This document shows positions 1-8,003 of a stretch of 64,000 nucleotides of DNA, one piece after another. The stretch is from Agathobacter sp. (GTDB lineage: Bacteria > Bacillota > Clostridia > Lachnospirales > Lachnospiraceae), in NCBI GenBank assembly GCA_017409825.1, contig JAFQRZ010000036.1, forward strand, positions 62,001 to 126,000, given 5' to 3'. The position numbers and the translations under genes were made by a program. Each line of letters starts with the position of its first letter. Within the stretch, counting starts at the first letter, position 1. The notes beneath the pieces were generated by a model. The model worked only from the letters and a program-made list of their open reading frames with translations, had not been told where the DNA came from and made no database searches.

Positions 1-2
1 CA

Positions 3-83
3 ATCTATGCGGACTTAAAAGAAGGGGATGCAGGTAGATTAAAATATCAGAGAGATTCCATTCTTGAATTTGAACTAGTATAG
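3..83 (+). CDS. C-terminal end of a protein that begins before the window
   Basis: One reading frame is open from the window edge to a TAG at 81-83 and encodes 26 residues, ending in ...EFELV. The start lies upstream, so no family can be named. The gene is followed directly by the hairpin at 105-161, which with its T-tract could end its transcript. Confidence 0.5.
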   Translation: MYADLKEGDAGRLKYQRDSILEFELV

Positions 84-104
84 AGATTATGTCTTTATGA
101 GATA

Positions 105-161
105 AAAAAGGAATATAATGGGATGCCTTGCGTAAGCACAGCGACCATTATATTCCTTTTT
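105..161 (+). repeat. Conserved-loop hairpin copy 1 (also terminator-like)
   Basis: A perfect 17-bp stem (105-121 with 145-161) encloses a loop of exactly 23 nt (122-144). The left flank is an A-tract and the right one a T-tract, so it can act as a terminator on either strand. The loop reads GATGCCT, TGC, GTAA, GCA, CAGCGA: an inner 3-bp helix capped by a GNRA-type tetraloop inside a conserved frame. Copy 2 at 3821 is nearly identical; copies 3 and 4 carry the same loop on the minus strand with different stems. Confidence 0.85.
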
Positions 162-167
162 ATTTGT

Positions 168-199
168 TGTCACCTTTTTTCGACTTGAATTGTTGTATA
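168..199 (+). promoter_or_regulatory. Putative ECF sigma-dependent promoter, upstream of the ORF at 212
   Basis: TGTCACC at 168-174 is followed after 15 bp by TTGTTGTATA at 190-199. The same pair, with a 16-bp gap, lies at 1258-1286 upstream of the sigma factor gene. Two matching copies in front of the sigma gene and a nearby ORF suggest an autoregulated ECF promoter. The assignment is inference; no other copy was found in the window. Confidence 0.4.
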
Positions 200-211
200 T
201 GTATACAATGA

Positions 212-874
212 ATGAAAGCGAGTGCTAATGTTGATATTGTGACAGATGCTTCACTTAATGATGCAATTGAAATAATTCGTGCACAGCATGAAAATGCAGA
301 GATTGTAGTTGAAGATGGAGTGATACATGTATATGTTGGAGAAGAATCAAAGAATCATGGGGTTGCATTATTAGCGGTAGAAAATAGAATTTGGGCTCCA
401 GAAGGGGGAACATGGGCAGATTTTGTTCCACCGTGGTATACGTTTATAAACCCTAGTGCGGTGATTCCATACTCTGTCTTATATTTACCACATACAAATG
501 CGGATGCGTTATTTGTTACAAGGGCAACGAATGGATTGTATGATTTGATCCTAAAGTTAATAGCAGATAATTTGGATTGGGATACAATTATTTATAAGAT
601 ATTAATAAAGTTTGGAGTAGAGTTTACCAAAGGACAACTTTTATTTATTGCGTCATCATATTTTTATAATATATATAGAGGGATTGATCTTGCAATGTTC
701 GGGAATACATTGACAAATGCGGGATTAGACGGTGTGCGTATTGATTTTACAACGGTTGGCGGTTGGCCAGTTAATTATTATTATGTATGGGACAGCGACT
801 ATGTAACAGATTCACCTTGGCAGGATTTTGGACCAAATTTTTATAAAGGAATATATAGTTCTTCAGATATTTAA
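212..874 (+). CDS. Uncharacterised protein, probably missing its N-terminus
   Basis: The 220-residue product is rich in Tyr, Asn and Asp and has a hydrophobic middle (about residues 110-160), but no recognisable domain. The ATG has no convincing ribosome binding site, is preceded directly by an in-frame TGA, and the N-terminus lacks the signal peptide expected for such a composition. The sequence just before it resembles the promoter of the sigma operon, so the body of the gene may have been joined to that promoter by recombination. It is followed after 14 bp by a small membrane protein. Function unknown; the ORF itself is long enough to be credible. Confidence 0.5.
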   Translation: MKASANVDIVTDASLNDAIEIIRAQHENAEIVVEDGVIHVYVGEESKNHGVALLAVENRIWAPEGGTWADFVPPWYTFINPSAVIPYSVLYLPHTNADALFVTRATNGLYDLILKLIADNLDWDTIIYKILIKFGVEFTKGQLLFIASSYFYNIYRGIDLAMFGNTLTNAGLDGVRIDFTTVGGWPVNYYYVWDSDYVTDSPWQDFGPNFYKGIYSSSDI

Positions 875-888
875 GTGGTGAATAAATA

Positions 889-1215
889 ATGATAATAAAT
901 ATATTGGAAAAAATAAAGAAAGATGGGCTGTTTATAACTTTTAATATTATAAGTAGTATAATGTTTGCTGCAAGTTGCTTTCTTAGAGTAAACAGAAGAA
1001 GTGTAGAACTTGATTTTTTCTATTTAGTGACAGGAATGATTTGGGCAGTACATGAAATTTGGATGGTAATACGAGCAGTAAAAAAACATAAGGTCTTAAA
1101 CACAGAGGTAACTAAAAATAATAGGAATAGTCGAATTTTTACAGCAATAGTAATGTATCTTTTTTACCTTCAAAATGTGTATGTGTATATTTTATCGTCT
1201 AAAATATTAGAATGA
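889..1215 (+). CDS. Small membrane protein of unknown function
   Basis: The 108-residue product has two or three hydrophobic segments (about residues 14-32, 42-62 and 85-103) separated by short basic stretches, so it is likely an integral membrane protein. It starts 14 bp after the previous ORF with a weak GGTG-type ribosome site, suggesting co-transcription. I recognise no family. Its place between a sigma-type promoter and the sigma gene suggests it belongs to the same locus, possibly as the partner of the secreted-looking protein upstream. Confidence 0.55.
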   Translation: MIINILEKIKKDGLFITFNIISSIMFAASCFLRVNRRSVELDFFYLVTGMIWAVHEIWMVIRAVKKHKVLNTEVTKNNRNSRIFTAIVMYLFYLQNVYVYILSSKILE

Positions 1216-1257
1216 TTAATTTGGCGGTGGCAAATAGAATGCTTTATAATGTCTGTT

Positions 1258-1286
1258 TGTCACCTCTTTTGCATTCTAAATTGTTG
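1258..1286 (+). promoter_or_regulatory. Putative autoregulatory ECF promoter of the sigma operon
   Basis: TGTCACC (1258-1264), a 16-bp gap and TTGTTG (1281-1286) match the element at 168-199. It lies about 50 bp upstream of the sigma factor start, as expected for an ECF factor that transcribes its own operon. Confidence 0.4.
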
Positions 1287-1335
1287 TGTTATATATAGAT
1301 ATAAGAAAATTTATAGATATACTACAGGAGAGAAA

Positions 1336-1908
1336 ATGCTAGTTTTATATTTGACATACATTGATAGTGAAGAAGATAAAGAAAAGTTTGAAAGATTATA
1401 TGATACATATAAGAAACAGATGGCAATAGTGGCGATGGCGATTGTGCACAATGAAGTTGATGTGGAAGATATCGTGCATGATGTCTTTTTAAATGTTGCG
1501 ACTAGACATATAGATACGATAAATCGGATAACAGATGAAACGGATTTGAGAAACTATATGTTGAAAGCTACGAAAAACACGGCATTGAACTGGATCAAGA
1601 AGGGGAAAAGATTGGTGTATACTACGAATGAGCGAAATGTTGAACCAATTGTTTTCGGTTTGTCAGATGATACATTTATTGAATTTCTGTGTCACCAAAT
1701 AGAGTATGCTCGTGTGTTAGACGCAATTAAGAAGCTGGAACCAAAGTATAGAGATGTGCTATATCAGCATTTTGTAATGGAAATTCCAGTGCCGCAGTTG
1801 GCGAAATCCAAGAATCAATCTTTAGCTGCGACGAAGAAACAATTAGTTCGAGGGAAAAAGAAATTATTAGTCTTATTAGAAGGGGAGAAAGAAAATGGCA
1901 ATGACTAG
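1336..1908 (+). CDS. ECF-type RNA polymerase sigma factor
   Basis: The 190-residue protein has the two-domain layout of sigma-70 ECF factors: a region 2 (about residues 10-80, containing a DIVHDVFLNV segment typical of region 2.2) and a region 4 helix-turn-helix (about 125-180, with AIKKLEPKYRDVLYQHFV, then PVPQLAKSKNQSLAATK). I chose the ATG at 1336 because AGGAG lies just before it; the longer frame from 1249 lacks a ribosome site. It overlaps the next gene by 14 bp, so the two are translationally coupled. The partner is a DUF4367-like membrane protein, the usual anti-sigma arrangement. The likely targets are the two TGTCACC promoters here. Confidence 0.85.
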   Translation: MLVLYLTYIDSEEDKEKFERLYDTYKKQMAIVAMAIVHNEVDVEDIVHDVFLNVATRHIDTINRITDETDLRNYMLKATKNTALNWIKKGKRLVYTTNERNVEPIVFGLSDDTFIEFLCHQIEYARVLDAIKKLEPKYRDVLYQHFVMEIPVPQLAKSKNQSLAATKKQLVRGKKKLLVLLEGEKENGND

Positions 1909-2560
1909 AGCAGAGTTAAATCAAGCATTTCGTGAAGTTGCATCCATGGAGTTTGCAGATATTCCAGCAGATGAATCAATGATTCCGTTTGAATTTTCAG
2001 AAAAGTTTACAAAGAAGATGGAAAAACTGATTGCTCGTCAGAAGAAACCTTATTGGAAGTATGTGAATACAGCGAAGAAACGTGTGGCGATAGCTGTAAT
2101 TGCGGTGCTATCGCTATGTATGGTGGCTTTGGGAAATGAGGAAATAAGGGCATCTATGCTTCAATGGTGTGAAGATGTGTATGAGGAGTATATTCGTTAT
2201 TATTTTGAGGGGGATACAACGAAGAAAATAGAGTATGTGTATCAGTTGACGATGGTGCCAGAAGGGTTCGAGGTAGAACAAGAAATAGGTAATACGGAAT
2301 ATCGATTGGTAAAATACAGAAATAATGCTGGGGACAGCATTAAATTGGAGCAGGGTATAACAGAGGATAGGGATTATTATTGGGATAACGAGAACGGAGA
2401 ATGGAATACAGAAATACTCAATGATAAAGAAGTGAAATTATTCGACTAAACAAGTGTTATGGGTGCTGTTTGGGTAGAAGATGGGTATTATATGTCTTTG
2501 TTATATTATGGATGCGAAGATATAGAAATAATCAAAAACATGATAGAAACGATAGAATAA
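1895..2560 (+). pseudogene. DUF4367-type membrane protein (putative anti-sigma factor), interrupted by an in-frame TAA
   Basis: The first 184 codons encode a cytoplasmic N-terminus, one membrane helix (about residues 66-82, AIAVIAVLSLCMVALG) and an extracytoplasmic part ending in ...EVKLFD. A TAA at 2447-2449 stops it, but the same frame stays open to 2558-2560 and encodes 36 more residues, with VWVEDGYYMSLLYYG and an EIIKNMIETI ending, which look like the usual end of DUF4367 domains. The gene thus appears intact except for one nonsense codon. It overlaps the sigma gene by 14 bp. The truncated product may still bind the sigma factor through its N-terminus; loss of the outer end could alter signalling. 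Confidence 0.7.
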
Positions 2561-2563
2561 AGA

Positions 2564-2598
2564 AAGGTCTCATTAATAATTATTGTTAATGAGACCTT
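2564..2598. terminator. Convergent terminator hairpin
   Basis: A perfect 13-bp inverted repeat (AAGGTCTCATTAA at 2564 and its complement ending at 2598) with a 9-nt loop lies between the ends of the sigma operon and the secreted-protein gene on the minus strand. It could serve both. Confidence 0.75.
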
Positions 2599-2615
2599 AT
2601 GCATAAAAATGTTAA

Positions 2616-3056
2616 TTAGTAAGTTGTTTCATGTTGACGAGTAATTGTATCGGCGGCACCACCAGAACCATATATTTTGTAGATAACGGTGGTGCGATAT
2701 GTTCCAGTTGAAGGAAGAGAGTAAATGCGATCATCAGAATACTCATAATCATTGATGGTTTGTATCCATTCATTATTTGGCTGTCCGATATCAACGCGAG
2801 TCCAAAAGAATAATAACGTTTTCTTTTCAACATAAGTTGTGATTACGGCCTTAGTAGTTATATCAGGAAAACCATTATAATTGTAATTTATTATTAATGT
2901 TCCATTATCATTTACACTTGTAGTAAGGCTCGCAGAAAGCACATTATTATATCGGGGTGTGATTTCATTCGCATAAGTTTTTGCAGAAGAAAAAGTTACC
3001 ATGAGAATACAGATAAGTACAGCGAGAGATAAGCTCTTTTTGAAATTTTTTGACAT
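2616..3056 (-). CDS. Small secreted protein of unknown function
   Basis: The 146-residue product has a clear signal peptide: KNFKKS followed by a hydrophobic core (about residues 10-22) and a likely cleavage after TYA-N (about residue 30). The mature part is Thr, Asn and Tyr rich with repeated short beta-like segments, suggesting a beta-sandwich exoprotein. The start is well supported by AAAGGAGG seven bases upstream. I do not recognise a family. It converges on the sigma operon, and its upstream region contains a third copy of the TTGTTGTATRTGTATA sequence found near both sigma promoters. Confidence 0.7.
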   Translation of the reverse strand: MSKNFKKSLSLAVLICILMVTFSSAKTYANEITPRYNNVLSASLTTSVNDNGTLIINYNYNGFPDITTKAVITTYVEKKTLLFFWTRVDIGQPNNEWIQTINDYEYSDDRIYSLPSTGTYRTTVIYKIYGSGGAADTITRQHETTY

Positions 3057-3124
3057 ATTTTGCCTCCTTTTGTATAGATAAATTTTATAATTGTTGTATG
3101 TGTATAGAATGCAAATCCTTGTAG

Positions 3125-3799
3125 GGGCTAGGGTTTGTGCAGATTGTGGTTATTCCACACAGAACTTCTGTACATGAGCCAGAGATTGAAACTGCTTCTA
3201 CCGAAAATATCCCACAAGTAAAACTGAGTTGGGATATGAATTGAGACGAAATTGTTATGTATTCAGAAGAGTACATAGGTGCCAAGAAACTAGACAGGGA
3301 ATTAAACAGTCCAGATACCGATTTGTCGAAATGGTTTAAGGACTATAATGGACAGACTCTCCAAAGAATTTATGACCCGACCGACTCGTGTGGACCAGCG
3401 AAGAGAAAGGATATCATCTTTTATAACACTGAAGAAACCGATGTGCAGGTAGTGCTAAAGACGATGCTAGATGCGATGATACAGCCATTGATGGAGGCAG
3501 ATGAACATCGCGAGTTTGTAATTACCAAATACGAACTAACGGAACAGCCAGTAAAACAAATTAATGAAAACGTATGGCTTCTACGAGTAGTAGGTGGATA
3601 TTATAGCTATGAAGGGTATGATTTGGCATCCATGGAGGAACGAATGCCGTATGAACCAGATGTGAAAGATGGGATGATTACTTTTATGGCGGATGGAAGT
3701 GTAGGAGCCTCACAGTATATTCTTATCAAGTATGGCTCGGTATATCGTCTGCAGAAGGCGGGCGATATGGGGCCATTCGGAGTAGAGATATGGAATTAG
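3125..3799 (+). pseudogene. Broken gene: C-terminal portion of an unrecognised protein with an in-frame TGA
   Basis: From 3257 an open frame of 180 codons runs to 3799. The same frame is open from 3125, interrupted only by TGA at 3242-3244, and the extra residues (...ENIPQVKLSWDMN, stop, DEIVMYSEEY...) read as normal protein. No start codon with a ribosome site precedes 3125, where a TAG closes the frame. It therefore looks like the 3' part of a larger gene that lost its N-terminus and gained a nonsense mutation. A short product from the ATG at 3257 cannot be excluded. No family recognised. Hairpin copy 2 follows it. Confidence 0.5.
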
Positions 3800-3820
3800 A
3801 GATGCCTATATGAGATAACA

Positions 3821-3877
3821 AAAAAGGAATATAATGGGACGCCTTGCGTAAGCACAGCGACCATTATATTCCTTTTT
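3821..3877 (+). repeat. Conserved-loop hairpin copy 2 (also terminator-like)
   Basis: The same 17-bp stem as copy 1 (3821-3837 with 3861-3877) and a 23-nt loop that differs from copy 1 by one base (GACGCCT in place of GATGCCT). The identity extends about 10 bp to the left (TATGAGATAA) apart from a 3-base insertion. It lies between two converging genes and its A- and T-tracts allow termination on either strand. Confidence 0.85.
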
Positions 3878-3880
3878 ATT

Positions 3881-5140
3881 TTAGTGCGTATGTCTATTGA
3901 TAAAATCTGTCTTGTATTTCGAATACATAATCTTCTGACTACTATATAATCCGAAATATCCCGAAAGCATATAACTAAATGCTACTGCAAGCAGATAGTA
4001 CGGCATGCCTTCATAGCCAAACAACTCAAAGCTGATAAGTAGTGTACTGATTGGGCAGTTGGTTACGCCACAGAACAGTGCAATCATACCGATGGCTGCA
4101 CAGAAGGAAGGAGAGAGTCCGATAATCTGTCCGAGTAAGCAGCCAAAGGTTGCTCCGACGAAAAAGGTTGGGACGATTTCACCACCTTTGTATCCAGCAC
4201 CGATAGTTAGGGCAGTAAAGAGCATCTTTAGTAGGAATGCTTCTGGAACGACGTGCCCTTCAATGGCATGTTCGATAATATGCATGCCAGCACCATTGTA
4301 ATCATTGTTTCCGACTAGTACTGTCAAAAGTACGATAGCACAACCGCCGACAAAAATGCGGAGGTAGCGGTTTTTCAAATATTTCTTATATAAGTGTTCT
4401 GTTTTATGTAGGAGCACACAAAATCCCATGCTAAGGAATGCACAAATCGATGCAATCAAAACAATCTGGAGGGAAGGAATCAGTTCCAGCTCAGGAATTC
4501 CTGTGACATGGAAGGATTCGCCAGCGACTCCAAGAAGGACTGCGATTCCATGAGCGACCAAGGAACTTACCACACATGGCACCAAAGCCATATAGTACAT
4601 GACGCCGACACTGACCATTTCCATTGGAAAAATAGCAGCAGCCATTGGCGTACCGAATAGGGTGGAGAATGCAGCACTCATACCGCACATGATAACGACA
4701 TGAGTATCCTTTTCATCGAATTTGAACCATTTTCCTAATGCGTTTCCGATACTTCCGCCAATCTGCAACGCTGCACCTTCTCGGCCAGCAGAACCACCGA
4801 AGAGATGGGTCAGGGCAGTAGAGATAAAAATGGATGGCGTCATACGGAGTGGAATTCTGTCTCCTGAATGTACGGCGGAGATAACCAGGTTCGTTCCGCC
4901 ATCGTTATCGTTGTGCATGAAATGATAGGTGGCTACGACCAAAAGTCCAGCTAGGGGCAGTAAATAAATAATCCATGGATTTTGTTCTCGCACAATGGTT
5001 ACAAAGGAGAGAACGAAATAGAAAGCACTGCCGACCAGACTGACAATTGCACCTGTAATCGTTGCAAAAATGACCCACTTACCAGTTACTAAAGTGTTTT
5101 TGATAAGTGGTAAAATATGTTGTATGTAATATTTTTTCAT
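3881..5140 (-). CDS. ClC-family chloride channel or H+/Cl- antiporter
   Basis: The 419-residue protein has about ten hydrophobic helices and the ClC signature GSAGREGAALQIGGS (about residues 113-127), in which the Glu of GREG is the gating glutamate of the family. A second conserved patch, GAGYKGGEIVPTFFVGATFG (about 312-331), is also typical. No C-terminal CBS domains are present. I start at the ATG at 5140, six bases after GAGGTG; the upstream GTG at 5149 overlaps that ribosome site. The role is anion transport or acid resistance at the cell membrane. It is transcribed alone and converges on the island to its left. Confidence 0.9.
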   Translation of the reverse strand: MKKYYIQHILPLIKNTLVTGKWVIFATITGAIVSLVGSAFYFVLSFVTIVREQNPWIIYLLPLAGLLVVATYHFMHNDNDGGTNLVISAVHSGDRIPLRMTPSIFISTALTHLFGGSAGREGAALQIGGSIGNALGKWFKFDEKDTHVVIMCGMSAAFSTLFGTPMAAAIFPMEMVSVGVMYYMALVPCVVSSLVAHGIAVLLGVAGESFHVTGIPELELIPSLQIVLIASICAFLSMGFCVLLHKTEHLYKKYLKNRYLRIFVGGCAIVLLTVLVGNNDYNGAGMHIIEHAIEGHVVPEAFLLKMLFTALTIGAGYKGGEIVPTFFVGATFGCLLGQIIGLSPSFCAAIGMIALFCGVTNCPISTLLISFELFGYEGMPYYLLAVAFSYMLSGYFGLYSSQKIMYSKYKTDFINRHTH

Positions 5141-5235
5141 AATAAACACCTCGTCTTATAGCCTTATACTATCAAAGTAGGATAAAAATAACAAGAAACA
5201 AAGAAAAAAATATCGAAAAAATACGAAATGTTAGG

Positions 5236-5264
5236 TTGTAAGTGTAGGTAAAGAGTGTTAAAAT
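5236..5264 (+). promoter_or_regulatory. Sigma-A-type promoter of malQ
   Basis: TTGTAA (5236-5241), a 17-bp spacer and TAAAAT (5259-5264), followed 33 bp later by the malQ start. Confidence 0.6.
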
Positions 5265-5297
5265 AAGGATAGGTTTTAAAATCAGGAGGGAATATAC

Positions 5298-6785
5298 ATG
5301 AGATCAAGCGGCGTATTGATGCCTATCTCATCTTTACCATCACCTTATGGTATTGGTACAATGGGTAAGGCAGCAAGAAAGTTTGTTGACTTTTTAAAGA
5401 AGGGCGGACAGACCTATTGGCAGATTCTTCCAATCTGTCCTACAAGTTATGGTGATTCACCATATCAGTCATTTTCAAGCTTTGCAGGAAATCCATATTT
5501 TATCGATTTGGAAATGCTTTGCAAGGAAAAATTAATTACAAAGAAAGAATGTGAATCTTTCCCATGGGGCGATAATGAATCATATATTGATTATGGTGTA
5601 ATGTATGAATCACGTTATGCTTTACTCAAAAAAGCATACGCTCGCTTCGTTAAGAACATTCCACAGGAATTTTGGGATTTCTGCTGGAATGAAGGATGGT
5701 GGTTAGAAGACTACTCCCTTTTCATGGCACTTAAGGATGCAAATGATGGAGCAGCATGGACGACATGGGAAGATAAATACAAATATCGTCACGATGATAA
5801 GATGCATTTGTTTAAAGAAGAATTCAAAGAAGGCATGCAGTTCTACAAGATGCTTCAGTTCTACTTCTTCAAACAGTGGAGAGAATTAAAAGAATATGCC
5901 AACGAAAAAGGTATCCAGATTATCGGTGATGTTCCAATTTATGTAGCGCTTGACAGTGCTGACGTTTGGGCAAATCCAGGAGAATTCTATTTAAATGAAT
6001 ACAGAGAACCAATTGATGTAGCAGGATGTCCTCCAGATGCATTCTCAGCAGATGGACAGCTTTGGGGCAACCCATTATTCCGTTGGGATGCGATGAAAAA
6101 CAATGGATATGAATGGTGGACCAAACGTATTTCTGCTATGTCCAGATTATATGATATCGTTCGTATCGACCATTTCCGTGGCTTCGATTCTTACTATGCA
6201 ATTCCAGCAAAAGATGAGAATGCGATGAATGGTGAATGGAGACAGGGACCAGGTATGGATCTTTTCCGTGTATTGGAACAGAAGCTTGGTAAACTTCCAA
6301 TTATCGTAGAAGACCTTGGATTCTTAACACCTTCTGTACATCAGTTGTTGAAAGATTCTGGTTTCCCAGGAATGAAGGTAATCCAGTTCGCATTTGATTC
6401 TCGCGAAGAGACGAACTATTTACCACATACATATACACAGCATTGTGTTGTTTACACAGGTACACACGACAATGACACTTGTCTTGGCTGGTTAAATACA
6501 GCTCCTAAGAAAGCGATTGAGTACGCAAAAGAATATTTACAGCTTTCTGAAGAAGAAGGCTATAACTGGGGTCTTATGAGAGCAGCATGGGCATCTGTAG
6601 CAGATATGGCTATCATTCCTATGATGGACCTCTTAGAACTGGGTTCAGAAGCTCGTCTTAATGTACCTTCTACATTAGGAACCAACTGGAAGTGGAGAGC
6701 AACCGAAGACCAGATTACAAAAGAGCTTGCAAAGAAAATGCATGATTATGCAAAATTATATGGCAGATTAAATCCTGTAAAATAA
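5298..6785 (+). CDS. malQ: 4-alpha-glucanotransferase (amylomaltase)
   Basis: The 495-residue protein is a full-length GH77 enzyme that transfers maltosyl units between alpha-1,4-glucans in the cytoplasm. It opens with the family block SSGVLMPISSLPSPYGIGTMG. The nucleophile Asp lies in VRIDHFRGF (about residue 290), the acid/base Glu in IVEDLGFL (about 337), and the third carboxylate in GTHDND (about 392). AGGAGGGA eight bases before the ATG supports the start. It has its own promoter. A lipid kinase gene follows after 55 bp without an obvious terminator. Used for maltodextrin or glycogen metabolism. Confidence 0.96.
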   Translation: MRSSGVLMPISSLPSPYGIGTMGKAARKFVDFLKKGGQTYWQILPICPTSYGDSPYQSFSSFAGNPYFIDLEMLCKEKLITKKECESFPWGDNESYIDYGVMYESRYALLKKAYARFVKNIPQEFWDFCWNEGWWLEDYSLFMALKDANDGAAWTTWEDKYKYRHDDKMHLFKEEFKEGMQFYKMLQFYFFKQWRELKEYANEKGIQIIGDVPIYVALDSADVWANPGEFYLNEYREPIDVAGCPPDAFSADGQLWGNPLFRWDAMKNNGYEWWTKRISAMSRLYDIVRIDHFRGFDSYYAIPAKDENAMNGEWRQGPGMDLFRVLEQKLGKLPIIVEDLGFLTPSVHQLLKDSGFPGMKVIQFAFDSREETNYLPHTYTQHCVVYTGTHDNDTCLGWLNTAPKKAIEYAKEYLQLSEEEGYNWGLMRAAWASVADMAIIPMMDLLELGSEARLNVPSTLGTNWKWRATEDQITKELAKKMHDYAKLYGRLNPVK

Positions 6786-6840
6786 TTTTGGCGCATATAC
6801 TGTATTAGTGTTTTAGATAAGAAAAGTGGTGTAGTAATTT

Positions 6841-7764
6841 ATGTATCATTTTATAGTAAACTTAAATTCCCGTACAGGAAAAGCAAGAAAGATTTGGGAA
6901 GAACTGAGAGAAGAATTAGATAAACGTGAAGTAATGTATGCACTTCATGAGACCAAGTATGCAGGTCATGCGATTGACATTTCTCGTAAATTGGTGAAAA
7001 GTGCAGAAGAACCTGTTAAAATCATCGTGCTCGGTGGTGACGGAACTTTTAACGAGGTTATCAATGGTGCCCGTGATTATGAGAAATTGGTTTTAGGCTA
7101 TATTCCAACTGGTTCTGGAAATGACTTAGCACGTGGACTTGATTTGCCAGCAGAACCAATGGAAAACTTAAATCGTATTCTGGCGTCCAAAGAATACTGG
7201 AATATGGATTTGGGTTGTATTTCCTGGGATGAAGGTGAAAGCAAGAAATACTTTGCGGTAAGTTCGGGTGTAGGTGTAGATGCTGACGTATGTCGTCGTG
7301 CATTGACTTCTACATTGAAGAAACTGTTGAACAAAATTGGCTTAGGAAAACTTACCTATGCGATTTTGACGATCGAATCTTTATTTGCGATGCCACCGAT
7401 GAATGCACATATCGTAGCAGATGGCGTGGATTACGGCATTATGGATAAGGTTACTTTTATCGCACTTATGAATCATAAGTGTGAAGGTGGTGGCGTTCCG
7501 ATGTCACCAGAAGCAGATGCATTCGACGGCAAGCTTTCTATGTGTTGTATCAATGGCATTAGTAAGCTGCGTTGTTTGACCCTTTTCCCAGCTTTGCTTA
7601 GTGCAAAACATACCACGAATTCTGCTTATCTGGGTGTGGATTTTAAGGAAGCAGACATTGTGCTGAAAACACCAAATGTTTGGCATACTGATGGTGAAAT
7701 GTGTACATATAATACGGTAATGCATGTGGAATGTCTTCCAGGTGCAATCAAATTGATGAAATAG
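6841..7764 (+). CDS. Diacylglycerol/lipid kinase of the YegS-BmrU-DagK family
   Basis: The 307-residue soluble protein has the DAGK catalytic pattern: nucleotide-binding VLGGDGTFNEVINGA (about residues 62-76) and GYIPTGSGNDLARGL (about 88-102). The C-terminal beta-sandwich has the family DGK-type segment (EADAFDGKLSMCCI). It phosphorylates diacylglycerol or a similar lipid at the membrane face. The exact substrate cannot be read from sequence. The ribosome site (GTGGTG) is weak. It follows malQ by 55 bp and ends just before hairpin copy 3. Confidence 0.88.
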   Translation: MYHFIVNLNSRTGKARKIWEELREELDKREVMYALHETKYAGHAIDISRKLVKSAEEPVKIIVLGGDGTFNEVINGARDYEKLVLGYIPTGSGNDLARGLDLPAEPMENLNRILASKEYWNMDLGCISWDEGESKKYFAVSSGVGVDADVCRRALTSTLKKLLNKIGLGKLTYAILTIESLFAMPPMNAHIVADGVDYGIMDKVTFIALMNHKCEGGGVPMSPEADAFDGKLSMCCINGISKLRCLTLFPALLSAKHTTNSAYLGVDFKEADIVLKTPNVWHTDGEMCTYNTVMHVECLPGAIKLMK

Positions 7765-7780
7765 TTTTTCTAAATACTAC

Positions 7781-7851
7781 GAAATCCCCATATTTATTCA
7801 TTTATCGCTGTACTAGCATAAGGCTTCTAAATGAATAAATATGGGGATTTC
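7781..7851 (-). repeat. Conserved-loop hairpin copy 3
   Basis: A perfect 24-bp stem (7781-7804 with 7828-7851) encloses a 23-nt loop. On the minus strand the loop reads GAAGCCT, TAT, GCTA, GTA, CAGCGA: the frame of copies 1 and 2 with a different inner helix (one G-T wobble) and tetraloop. The stem sequence is unrelated to copies 1 and 2. The flanks TTTTCTAAATACTAC (left) and TTACTTTTTGGA (right) are shared with copy 4. It lies just before spoIVA. Confidence 0.85.
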
Positions 7852-7943
7852 TTACTTTTTGGAGAAATTTTTATGCAAGGAAATTTGATTGTAGGATGCC
7901 ATTCCAAGTAATAGTTATTTATCTTTAAGATAGATTGTCCTGT

Positions 7944-7972
7944 CATATATATAAGTATCTAGGCATATAGTT
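7944..7972 (+). promoter_or_regulatory. Putative sigma-E (sporulation) promoter of spoIVA
   Basis: CATATAT at 7944-7950 and CATATAGTT at 7964-7972 with a 13-14 bp gap resemble the sigma-E consensus (ATATT, 14-15 bp, CATACA-T) established in Bacillus subtilis, where spoIVA is a sigma-E gene. Position relative to the start at 8004 is right. Confidence 0.55.
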
Positions 7973-8003
7973 AAGTATGAATATATGCGTGGAGGAATCA
8001 GAG

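Noticed and set aside
105..161. Hairpin 1 as just a terminator
   Set aside because: Its A/T-tracts permit termination, but termination does not explain the conservation of a 23-nt loop across hairpins with unrelated stems, two of them lacking terminator-type flanks on the same strand.
7913..8003. SpoIVA start at 7977
   Set aside because: The ATG at 7977 has no ribosome site, whereas the ATG at 8004 follows GGAGG and matches the usual N-terminus of the family.
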